A stretch of 64,000 nucleotides of DNA. It comes from Theocolax elegans (Eukaryota > Arthropoda > Insecta > Hymenoptera > Cerocephalidae). The notes beneath the pieces are model-generated. The model worked only from the letters and a program-made list of their open reading frames with translations, did no database searches and was not told the origin of the DNA. Of the stretch, positions 23,850-32,189 are shown in pieces. Made by a program: the position numbers and the translations under genes. Each line of letters opens with the position of its first letter. Within the stretch, counting starts at the first letter, position 1. The stretch covers positions 37,390,905 through 37,454,904 of the forward strand of contig CM047427.1 of the NCBI GenBank assembly GCA_026168455.1, read 5' to 3'.

Positions 23850-24450
23850 TACATCCATTCTTGTACTATCATGCATATACAAAAATTAGAAAATTTGTAT
23901 AGCTTTAAATTAGGTACTGCCAAAAAATAATATTCTGATTTTGATGACATCTGTAACTTGCCATACGGAATTTACGATAATATTGAACAGCTAGCGAGTG
24001 AAATAAATAACGTTCAAATCGTATGCGAACATCAAGCCCTCGTACCGAGTCAATTTCAGAAAAGTTTTTAATGTTAAAGCAAATTTGTAATTACGAGGTA
24101 CCACATTATACGACATTTAATCCAAAAATTATTCGTATTTTTGGTTTTTAAAATGATGTGCATAGAACGACAGGTACAATTGTTACTGAAAAGGGTAGTT
24201 TATCGTCAAATATTGGTAATAGACCCGCCTGTCTCTCGCAAGCTACACCTGATCAACTTTACGTTTATATAGATATTTGTGAGCCTTACACAGTTGGCGA
24301 CATTTAGGCTGCGCTTTTAAGAATATTCGCTCTGGATACTTCGAAATATAAATTTGAAAGAATCTTTGAATGTACGATCTCGAGAGTCTGGAAAAAAGTT
24401 AAAAAGAAAAGCAGTGACAAAAATTTCGGAAATGATGCAAGGTGGCGGAT
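23850..24450 (+). pseudogene. Penton-like minor capsid protein of a Polinton-like element (fragmentary)
   Basis: Conceptual translation in shifting frames gives blocks such as PYGIYDNIEQLASEIN, RPACLSQATPDQLYVYIDI and EPYTVGDI. These resemble the conserved LYVYTDI..P..VGD region of a virion protein that I recall in Maverick/Polinton and adintovirus-like insect elements just upstream of the major capsid gene. Several stops and frameshifts interrupt it. The family assignment rests on recalled pattern and gene order (polymerase, this gene, small basic protein, capsid, protease), not on a search. Confidence 0.6.
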
Positions 24451-24455
24451 AGAAA

Positions 24456-24686
24456 GTGAACGGTGCCAAGCGTAGAGGCCAGTCAAAAAGAAAACGCGTA
24501 CCAATGCGGGCCTCTACAACAAAAATTCGCGAAAGAAAAACAGTTTCAAGAAAAAATAAAAAGAAGGGTAAGAGTAGGAAGAGAAATAAAACAACCGGTA
24601 GAAGTGTAGCAGATATTTTTGGACCTAAGTATTTAGTAATTTTTTTAAAATGGCATATTTGCACGCCTACAGCGGTGAAAGGATGA
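24456..24686 (+). CDS. Small basic protein upstream of the capsid gene
   Basis: A 76-residue frame is extremely Lys/Arg-rich in its first 50 residues and contains GRSVADIF just before the capsid gene; it overlaps the capsid start at 24650. Polinton-like elements often encode a short basic, possibly DNA-condensing or core-like protein here. The frame may be the end of a longer decayed gene. Function is inferred from composition and position only. Confidence 0.45.
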   Translation: MNGAKRRGQSKRKRVPMRASTTKIRERKTVSRKNKKKGKSRKRNKTTGRSVADIFGPKYLVIFLKWHICTPTAVKG

Positions 24687-25949
24687 AGAGCGAACTCGAC
24701 CTCTTTTCCGTACCTCTCACACAGACATCGATCGGGAGAAGTGCATATCTTTACTATAAACCTGATTCGTCTCTTAGCGGTGAAACCGATTCACCTTTAG
24801 AATTTTTAATCCCAAGCTCTACGGAACATTACATTGATTTGGCCCAAACCATGCTACACGTAAGTGTTCAAGTATCACCGGTAGCCGATGATACGAAAAA
24901 TACAAAAGTCGTACCAATCAATAATTTTATTCATTTGATGTTTGATCAGGTCGACATATTTTTCAATCAAAAATTAGTTTCTCCACCGAACAACGGTTAT
25001 CCTTATCGGGCCTACATAGAAACATTATTAAATTATGCACCTCCCGCTATACAATCTCAACTGACCACTGCGTTATTTTATCCGGATACACCCGGTAACA
25101 TGGATGCACCACAAAATATGCGCGTAATGCCACTGGGGCAAATATCGGTCTAATAAATCGTCAATACTTTACTTTAGGTGGCAAAACGGTCGACACGATT
25201 GATTATTTGCATTGCGACGTTTTCAATCAACCTAAGTTTCTTCTCAACGGTGTAGAAATGAGAGTAAGACTTGTACGTAGCAAAGATGCATTCTGTCTCA
25301 TGAATTTTTCCTCAGATGGACAATTTTCAGTACGTATTAAAGGGGCAACGCTTATTGTACGGCGAGCTAAAATAAGTCCTGGTATCTTACTAGCTCACGC
25401 AAAGGCATTAGCGAAAACAACAGCCAAATATATCCCAGGTCGAAATAAAGTCGTTTACTATGCATAGTGGGATTCTTGGAGATATACCCTCGATAACGTT
25501 ATATTAGGTCAATCACCGAAAAGAGTAACGTCATTCTTGGTTTTGTTCTAAATCGAGCATTTAACGGTAACCGGCAACTCAATCCATTCCATTTCAAACA
25601 TTTTTCAATTAACTTTCTCTCATTGTACGTAGACGGTGTGCAAGTACCGAGCAAACCACTAAAACAAGGTTCACAGGTACAAGTACTTTGCCTATAGATG
25701 CATTTCATACACTATTTTCTGGCACTGGTATACATTACCTAAACGAGGGTATCGATATTAGCCGTACCACTTACACTCTTGGATATTTTTTATTCGCATT
25801 CGATCTTACCCCCGACATGTTGGTGCACTTTTCATCTCATTGGAGTCTTGTACGATTACTTTAACGGAAGCCATTAATTGTATCGTTTACGCAAAGTTTG
25901 ACAACATTATAGAAATAGATTCCAACCATCAAATTTTAGCAGATATCTA
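24650..25949 (+). pseudogene. Double-jelly-roll major-capsid-like protein (F54H12.2-like family), pseudogene
   Basis: The first frame (24650-25153) has PLTQTSIGRSAYLYYKP, a Tyr-Ile-Asp-Leu block and NGYPYRAYIETLLNYA. These fit the insect F54H12.2-like family, which I recall as the Polinton/adintovirus major capsid protein. Homology continues in another frame at 25160-25467 (DYLHCDVFNQPKFLLNG) and then in at least two more frames to about 25945, so there are several frameshifts and stops. A TA-flanked MITE (25950-26602) interrupts the very 3' end. The protein would build the virion shell; this copy cannot. Confidence 0.75.
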
Positions 25950-26602
25950 CTAAAAATTATCACGTGATTATCACGTGGAAATCAACGTGATAATCACGTG
26001 ATATATGAAAATTTTTGTTTTTTTTATAAATGTAATCTTAGACACGGAGTTGATGGGATTCAATTTCACAGAAACTAAAGTGGCCATTCGGTTTTGATAA
26101 AAACATCCTTTATTCGCCACGTTATTAATATACGAGACAAAGTAAAGACATAGAATATGATCAAAGTCGCTTTTACCTTCCTACTTTGCCTCCATATAAG
26201 CCCTACGTGCACGGTAATCTATAGCGGGTCGAAACGATTTTGAAATATACTTGCTCACGGTATTACCAGTTACGACCGATAGGTGGCTGCCAGTTACCCG
26301 CTATAGATTAGCGTGCGCGTAGGGCTTATATGGAGGCAAAGTAGGAAGGTAAAAGCGACTTTGATCATATACTATGTCTTTACTTTGCCTCGTATATTAA
26401 TAACGTGGCATATAAAGGATTTTTTTTGTCAAAACTGAATTGTCAGCTCGGTTTCTGTGAAATTGCATCCCATCAACTCCGTGTCTAAGATTACATTTTT
26501 AAAAAAACAAAAATTTTCATATATTTCACGTGATTATCACGTGGATATCTACGTGATAATCACGTAGGAAAATGGTCGAAAATCTCACGTGATAATTTTT
26601 AG
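25950..26602. mobile_element. 653-bp MITE with long inverted arms and TA target duplication
   Basis: The element starts CTAAAAATTATCACGTGA and ends with its complement, and is flanked by TA at 25948-25949 and 26603-26604. The arms are about 280-300 bp (25950-26230 and 26297-26602) around a short centre. CACGTGA E-box-like motifs are repeated near both ends. TA duplication and this form suggest a Tc1/mariner-related non-autonomous element. Confidence 0.85.
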
Positions 26603-26699
26603 TAGGGACTTTAACGCATAAATCATTGGTTCAAATACACATCTGGCAACCTGCTCGTTACTTAGTTAGAGCATAAAAGAGTGGAGGGGGAAACCTGTA

Positions 26700-26735
26700 T
26701 AAAATACCGATGTAGGTTTTTCGAATTTCAGTTTG
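26700..26735 (+). promoter_or_regulatory. TATA plus initiator core promoter
   Basis: TATAAAA at 26700-26706 lies 32 bases upstream of the A in TCAGTT (26730-26735), the exact arthropod TATA to initiator spacing. The ORF start follows at 26791. Confidence 0.65.
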
Positions 26736-26790
26736 CTTCTCAGTCTCCGTTCTCGCGATAGTTCGTCTTGGAAAAAGTACGTCGGTAATC

Positions 26791-27262
26791 ATGGATTATA
26801 TTATAGATATGCAAGGTCTAAGAGACAAGCACAATAAATTTTTTCCAAAAGAAGTTGCTACAGTTTCTCTCCAAGGTCACGTTATCGGTCATTGGATAGT
26901 AATGTCGCCTCGGTATTACGAAGAATTGTGAGATCTGCAAACGATTTTGTTACGGCATGACTTCATCGGATACCATGGTTTGATGGTGATATTACATTAC
27001 GTAAATTACATGTGTACTTTTATGGTAACGCGAGAAACGCATCAAAAATATACGTGAAAGGAAGTGAAAAAGCTCTATATCTTGAATCTCTGTTGGCTCG
27101 AAGAATTGTTAATATTGACGACTATACCAAGAAAAGTTTCAGCGATTTACATACAAATGCATTCTACACGCAAGTATGCAAGACAAGTATAAAAGTGCGC
27201 TTTGCAGAGAGCATACTTATTAAAAGTATGGCTTTATTCACAAATGTCGGAGCAAGATCGTA
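26791..27262 (+). pseudogene. Polinton-linked protein of unknown function, pseudogene
   Basis: It starts with an ATG downstream of the promoter and has IDMQG, then PKEVATV, a frameshifted GDITLRKLHVYFYG and SKIYVKGSEKALYLESLL. I recall this pattern (a DxQG start and an IYVKG core) from a family common in hymenopteran and hemipteran genomes near Polinton-type genes; its function is unknown to me. A TGA near 26930 and at least one frameshift before 27012 break it. Confidence 0.6.
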
Positions 27263-27429
27263 ATTTTTTTCCTTAAAATAGTTCTGAAACAATTTATGAT
27301 AGTCTGCAAAAACGCTTATGGAGAGATACTAGAGATAGCGATACCGATTCAACAGCTCCAATCTCTGACGACGACGGCAGCACAAGTGTCGATAATTATA
27401 TTCTTGATAGTGAGAAATCCCTTGAAGAA

Positions 27430-27973
27430 AATACAAAAAAAGAAGAAAACAATTATGAATACAATAGAGATTGCGAGAGCACTAAAGGGTATAGAAGCTA
27501 CAACAATCGGAGTCTACGCGGCGGATCGGAGTCCACGTGCAATGCCAACCCCAATAGCAATAACATGTAATATGGATGAACATACAAAACCAGGGTTGCA
27601 CTGGATAGCAATTTACGTAAATAAAGATAATGATAATAAAGATGTCTCATCATCATTTAGAACGTCTTCGACGTAACTGTAAAAGATTCGAATATAATAT
27701 TAAGAAACTTCAAAGCGCCGATTCAACGTGATGTGGTCAATATACTGTATAATGTTTTTACATCATATGTGCCAAGGTGGAGATCTCAACGCATTTTCTC
27801 AATTATTCACACAAAATACTATAAAATATGATAAGTTAGCTATTCATTTTTATAAAAAAATTTGTAATAAACTGAAATACAAAAAATGTAAGAGAACGTT
27901 TGCGTTTGCCGATGAACTCTCACATGGTTTAGGATATTGTAATCAATCATGTATTTCTAGAAAGATTATTTAA
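27430..27973 (+). pseudogene. Adenain-like cysteine protease of a Polinton-like element, pseudogene
   Basis: The text PTPIAITCNMDEHTKPG followed by LHWIAIYVNKD (His near 27600), then after a frameshift an LERLRRNCKRFEYN block and a CGQY segment (Cys near 27732), matches the Maverick/Polinton adenovirus-type maturation protease, whose catalytic His, acidic residue and Cys lie in these places. A TGA lies next to the catalytic Cys and the C-terminal part (about 27740-27973) is in another frame. Position after the capsid gene fits the element. It is not functional as read. Confidence 0.75.
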
Positions 27974-28422
27974 CATTCATGTAGTTTTAAAATAAATAAT
28001 ATGGGTGATGTGTAAACAGTTGTGTTTCTTTTCTAACATTCTAATCCTTTCCCCTTTTTTTATTATTATATATATATATTAATGACAAACATTATTTATT
28101 TCTTATTATATGCAGACGTGCATAATTTTTATTTTTCCTGTTCCATCTGATTTTCACAACCAAATAATCAGTGCAGCATCTGTTAATACGCATTCAATTT
28201 TCTTTTTAGAAATCTATTTTATGTACTCCCCCCACTACGTTGATATACTACGTTACTTCTGGTAAAGGTAACTAATAACCGAAAGTGGTGGGACGATCAT
28301 AGATACATGAAGAGGTGGTTGTAGAACAATCAGTTGAGCATAGGCAGTCGATCTGTGAGTTTACCAAACGAAACAGTGTAGTATAATGTTTATAAATTTC
28401 TAGTGTACAATTTAAGTAAAAA
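27974..28422. other. Intergenic AT-rich region and 5' leader of the next ORF
   Basis: No gene is seen. TCAGTT at 28330-28335 is an initiator-like site about 90 bases before the ORF at 28423, but only a weak TATA-like sequence (CATAGATACAT, about 28298-28308) is 32 bases upstream. Confidence 0.4.
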
Positions 28423-28896
28423 ATGGCTGACTGTCAATTAAGAAAACGTGAAGTGTACCCGGAGTTGCCTAATCTCTTATTAGCTACAACGTATGCTCCG
28501 AATAAATCAAACACAAAGATGGTCTGCGTAGGACTTGAGAAGAGAGGAGGATATTATCATTATCACTATGTTATTAAGTTAATTACCGCAGGACCGTCGT
28601 ACAAGAACCTTACGCTGGACGTAGAAAGTTGGGACAGTTTGAAACTACACTTTGATCTAATAACATCATATTTCGATAACAATTATTTTTTTTTGAAACA
28701 AAATGAATTTATCGTTCGTAAATATGTGTATGGGATATTTCACGTCAAGTGGTACGATGAAAATTTTAAATCGCTCCAAAATTTGAGAACAGGCTGGAAA
28801 TATCTTCAAGAAGATAGAAAAAAAATTTTAGGTGTTAAAAATAATTTGCTTAAGAGTTATTCCACCATGAAAAATGGAAATTTTTCAATTTTTTAG
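28423..28896 (+). CDS. Unrecognised 157-aa protein
   Basis: An ATG-initiated frame encodes a mixed soluble-looking protein (KREVYPELPNLLL, KMVCVGLEKRGGYYHYH, YKNLTLDVESWDSLK). The pattern feels like a conserved insect TE-associated family but I cannot name it. Its 3' half (from 28719) is repeated in reverse at 29512-29690 as part of a large inverted duplication. It may be the last gene of the Polinton-like cluster or an independent element. The frame is intact to its TAG. Confidence 0.55.
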   Translation: MADCQLRKREVYPELPNLLLATTYAPNKSNTKMVCVGLEKRGGYYHYHYVIKLITAGPSYKNLTLDVESWDSLKLHFDLITSYFDNNYFFLKQNEFIVRKYVYGIFHVKWYDENFKSLQNLRTGWKYLQEDRKKILGVKNNLLKSYSTMKNGNFSIF

Positions 28897-29690
28897 AAAA
28901 ATTTCTATTTTCAAAACCATTTATCTCAAAATCTATTCATTTTTTTGAAAAAATATTACAAACAACTTTTGTTCAAAATAATCTTTAGAACTTGTCTACC
29001 TGGGTTAAAATTCTTAATTTTAAAATCTCGAAGAGATAGAACGACCGTAAATATTGAATATCAAAAAAAGGCGACCACGCCACGATCGATTTTGATATAA
29101 CACCGCTCAAAAGATCACATTTTTCGAGAGCTTTCGAATGGCGGTAGTTAGATTATTGGCCAAGACCGCTGTTGTAAGTTATGCCTCATAAACCTCATAA
29201 AATCACTAATTTTCATGTATTTTACGGCATAACCTATAACAGCGGTTTTGGCCAATAATCTAACCACCGCCATTCGAAAGCTCTCAAAAAATGTGATCTT
29301 TTGAGTGGTGTTAGATCAAAATCGATTGTGGCGTGGTCGCCTTTTTTTGATATTCAATATTTCCGGGCGTTCTATCTCTTCGAGATTTTAAATTAAGAAT
29401 TTTAACCCAGGTAGATAAATTCTAAAGATTATTTTGAACAAAAGTTGTTTGTAATATTTTTTCAAAAAAATGAATAGATTTTGAGATAAATGGTTTTAAA
29501 AATAGAAATTTTTCTAAAAAATTGAAAAATTTCCATTTTTCATGGTGGAATAACTCTTAAGCAAATTATTTTTAACACCTAAAATTTTTTTCTATCTTCT
29601 TGAAGATATTTCCAGCCTGTTCTCAAATTTTGGAGCGATTTAAAATTTTCATCGTACCACTTGACGTGAAATAGCCCGTATGTATATAAT
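28719..29690. repeat. Inverted duplication with arms of about 466 bp, capturing the end of the 157-aa ORF
   Basis: The arms at 28719-29185 and 29226-29690 are near-perfect reverse complements around a loop of about 40 bases. The left arm starts inside the ORF, so this is not a simple insertion with ends outside genes but a duplication of the ORF 3' half and 290 bp downstream. The transcript would form a long hairpin. Confidence 0.9.
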
Positions 29691-30012
29691 ATATAATATC
29701 GGTCTCAACGAACTAAATATTTTACTTTAGAATAAAAGAGGCCTATTGTACTCTTTGCCCACTGTGGTTGGTGGAATTTTCCAGAGCACGGCCTTTTTAA
29801 AAAAATTATTAAAGGTGTTTCGTCCTCGATCTCCAGCTTGGACTCCTCAGTAAGGAACTGGAGATCTTACCTTATAGACGCCTGTCGCAAGATGAACCGC
29901 GACGCCAGCAAGATGTTCTGTGGCTATATAGAAAAGAGACGACGATCTCTCCAACGAGTGTAGAGAGATAGTCGTCTCCATCTGGTAGTGGGAAAAACCA
30001 CCAGCCAGAGTG
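29687..30012 (-). repeat. Hammerhead repeat, copy A
   Basis: This is a diverged member of the family described at 30664-31054, in opposite orientation. It includes the same serial hairpins and a degenerate ribozyme motif at complement 29814-29882. Confidence 0.8.
29814..29882 (-). ncRNA. Type III hammerhead ribozyme motif, degenerate (copy A)
   Basis: Compared with the intact copy at 30316-30382, two extra bases (TA) lie between the cleavage C and stem I, and stem III has one mismatch (ACACC for ACGCC). Core CTGAGGA, stem II GTCC/GGAC and the complementary 9-nt loop segments are kept. Confidence 0.65.
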
Positions 30013-30126
30013 CCAGATGATAACAATGGGTTTAAGTATATGTATTTACCAATTGTGTTGGGTGAAATTCACGCGCTCGCGATTTACCCTTCAAAAGATC
30101 TACACGCTATCATGCTTGAAGAATAG

Positions 30127-30162
30127 TATAAATATAAATCACTCGACCAAATCTACTCATTC
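30127..30162 (+). promoter_or_regulatory. TATA plus initiator core promoter
   Basis: TATAAAT at 30127-30133 is 32 bases upstream of the A in TCATTC (30157-30162, consensus TCAKTY). The 867-bp composite insertion separates this promoter from the downstream small ORF at 31065. Confidence 0.5.
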
Positions 30163-30315
30163 TATTTCAATACTCTACATCAACATGTATATGTATAATA
30201 ATATCGGTCTCTCCGAACCAAATGCTTTACTTTTAGAATAAAGCAGGCCTATCGTACTCTTTGTCCACTATGGTTGGTGGAATTTCCCAGAGCACGGCCT
30301 TTTAAAATAATTAAA

Positions 30316-30382
30316 GGCGTTTCGTCCTCGATCTCCAGCTTGGACTCCTCAGTAAGGAACTGGAGATCTTACCTTAGACGCC
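30316..30382 (-). ncRNA. Type III hammerhead ribozyme, intact motif (copy B)
   Basis: Read on the minus strand, in order: stem III GGCGT (30382-30378), cleavage C (30377, GTC triplet), stem I TAAGG (30376-30372) closed by CCTTA (30357-30353), core CTGAGGA (30352-30346), stem II GTCC (30345-30342) closed by GGAC (30327-30324), GAA (30323-30321), then stem III ACGCC (30320-30316). Every invariant core position and all three helices are present. Loops I and II, 14 nt each, contain perfectly complementary GATCTCCAG and CTGGAGATC, which could kiss or form a competing hairpin. Cleavage would fall between 30377 and 30376. Identified by eye. Confidence 0.88.
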
Positions 30383-30663
30383 TGTCGCAAGATGATATGC
30401 GACGCCAGCAAGATGTTCTGCGGCTATATATATAGAAAACAGACGACGATCTCTCCAACGAGTGTAGAGAGATAGTCGTCTCCCTCTGGTGGTGGGAAAA
30501 GCCACCAGCCTTTAATTATTTTAAAAGGCCGTGCTCTGGGAAATTCCACCAACCATAGTGGACAAAGAGTACGATAGGCCTGCTTTATTCTAAAAGTAAA
30601 GCATTTGGTTCGGAGAGACCGATAATATTATACATATACATATTACCGAACGTTAAAATTTTG

Positions 30664-31054
30664 TAACAAATAACTCGCGATACGGTCTAAAAATTCGCGC
30701 TCTGGCTGGTGGCTTTTCCCACCACCAGAGGGAGACGACTATCTCTCTACACTCGTTGGAGAGATCGTCGTCTGTTTTCTATATATATAGCCGCAGAACA
30801 TCTTGCTGGCGTCGCATATCATCTTGCGACAGGCGTCTAAGGTAAGATCTCCAGTTCCTTACTGAGGAGTCCAAGCTGGAGATCGAGAACGAAACGCCTT
30901 TAATTATTTTAAAAGGCCGTGCTCTGGGAAATTCCACCAACCATAGTGGACAAAGAGTACGATAGGCCTGCTTTATTCTAAAAGTAAAGCATTTGGTTCG
31001 GAGAGACCGATATTATTATACATATACATATTACCGAACGTTAAAATTTTGTAA
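30664..31054 (+). repeat. Hammerhead repeat copy D, full 391-bp unit
   Basis: The unit is packed with hairpins: CTGGTGG/CCACCAG (about 30702-30724), GACGA..ATCTCTC with GAGAGAT..TCGTC (30730-30768), GTCGCA/TGCGAC (30807-30826), the ribozyme (30828-30894), CCTTT/AAAGG (30893-30912), CCAC/GTGG inside CTCT/AGAG (30918-30953), TGCTTTA/TAAAGCA (30965-30987) and TCGG/CCGA (30994-31005). There is no ORF of note. Size, tandem arrangement and ribozyme recall retrozymes or viroid-like RNAs. Confidence 0.85.
30828..30894 (+). ncRNA. Type III hammerhead ribozyme motif, one stem II mismatch (copy D)
   Basis: It has the same architecture as copy B on the plus strand: GGCGT 30828-30832, C 30833, TAAGG 30834-30838, CCTTA 30853-30857, CTGAGGA 30858-30864, GTCC 30865-30868, GAAC 30883-30886, GAA 30887-30889, ACGCC 30890-30894. 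Base 30884 is A where copies A and B imply G, breaking one stem II pair. Confidence 0.82.
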
Positions 31055-31064
31055 CTACATCAAC

Positions 31065-31148
31065 ATGGGTCCAAATACCAGCAAGAAAAAAATAACGAAA
31101 ACGAATTCAAGTCTTAAGGGAAAAAATACAGTGAAAAAGTTTCTATAA
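31065..31148 (+). CDS. Basic 27-aa micro-ORF
   Basis: ATG to TAA, Lys/Ser/Thr-rich. Its ATG lies in the right copy of the 13-bp target duplication, so before the insertion it sat about 30 bases downstream of the initiator at 30157-30162. This arrangement suggests a real small gene, but no family is recognised and chance is possible. Confidence 0.3.
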   Translation: MGPNTSKKKITKTNSSLKGKNTVKKFL

Positions 31149-31397
31149 ATAATTGTAGTATACCAAAAAAGATGGTTATAAAAAAATATAATTTTTATGA
31201 AAACTTTATGCGTTAATAAATAAGTTATTAATATTTAATCAAAAGAGAGTATTCAATTATTTACCCTTCCACTAATACCACATTACTTTTTCCTTCTTAT
31301 ATACCTTTAACTAAGAGAGAGTACAGGTGCACCGATGCGATGCCTAAAAAAAAGAGCGTACGAACACCACGAGACGTCGTGGTAGGGATTTGTTTAC
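31149..31397. other. AT-rich spacer
   Basis: I see nothing recognisable. A short Lys/Arg-rich frame starting at 31340 runs into the next element and looks spurious. Confidence 0.4.
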
Positions 31398-32117
31398 ACG
31401 GAAAGAAATTTGGAAGGCTGACACTTAAAATAAATGTCAACTCGACTCATTTCCGACAATCGGCACTATTTATGCAAGTTCTTGTAAGAATTCGCGTCGA
31501 AATCGGCACCTATGAGACTCCGATATTCTCGGAGTCTCCACGCTTCAAAGACGAAGTGTAGCGCTCCCAGTAGCGCCCCCCAAAACCTCCGAGTTTTACG
31601 GCGTCGTGTTGATTCCGCTTTGGAGCTCTCAGACTTCCAAATCTGCGGGATCTCGGATGCGCTTATACGAACGATCGAGTTGAGTGTTTACATTTACATT
31701 ATATATTTGTGTAGTGGTATTAAAATAATTTATATAGAAATGAAAATAATAGCTGTTTATTTTGCGAACTCGAAAATAATAAGAATTTTTACATTAAAGC
31801 GACTAATTCTAAGAAGCGCTAAGTCAAAATACGCTTCACGTGCTCGACCCGACAAGATACCACGTTTGGAGGTCTGAGAGCTCCAACGGGCGGAGCTCAC
31901 TACGCAGCGAAATCTCGGATACCCAGCCCTTCCAGTACGACTGCTCCTACTTCCATTCTGAGCGCGTTGTATATCCGCAATTGTTGGAACCGAAACACTT
32001 CTATTTAGAAGCGAATAACTCCCATTTTTGAGGTGTATAAAGACGCAGTATTTTTCGGACATACATTGTTTCCAAATCTTCGACGCTTCAGCCTTCCAAA
32101 TTTCTTTCCGTGTACGT
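31398..32117. mobile_element. Non-autonomous DNA element with terminal inverted repeats of about 25 bp
   Basis: CACGGAAAGAAATTTGGAAG at the left is matched by its complement ending near 32117. A second, inner inverted pair (TGGAGCTCTCAGAC near 31621 and its complement near 31865-31890) gives a nested palindrome. There is no transposase. The target duplication is unclear. Confidence 0.7.
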
Positions 32118-32189
32118 CTCATCATACCAGCCCCAAAACCGAGGAATTGCAGCAACGTGAGAGATGTCCGCTAATATTTTATAAATTGC

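Larger units (their letters stand above)
30188..31054. mobile_element. Composite insertion of hammerhead repeats B, C and D with 13-bp target duplication
   Basis: CTACATCAACATG occurs at 30175-30187 and again at 31055-31067, exactly bracketing the insert. It contains copy B on the minus strand (30199-30510), a truncated copy C on the plus strand (30511-30663) and copy D on the plus strand (30664-31054). C and D are in tandem and both end TTAAAATTTTGTAAC, which sets the unit length at 391 bp. B meets C head to head at 30510/30511. Confidence 0.8.

Noticed and set aside
28719..29690. Inverted repeat as an ordinary MITE
   Set aside because: The left arm begins inside an ORF and no target duplication flanks the structure, so an inverted duplication explains it better.
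30858..30930. Type I hammerhead reading of the repeat (stem III closed by the downstream GGCCGT)
   Set aside because: It would place G at the cleavage position and leaves stem I unpaired; the type III reading with GGCGTC upstream pairs every helix.
31340..31877. ORFs 31340-31561 and 31512-31877
   Set aside because: They lie within a non-autonomous element, overlap its inverted repeats and resemble nothing known to me.
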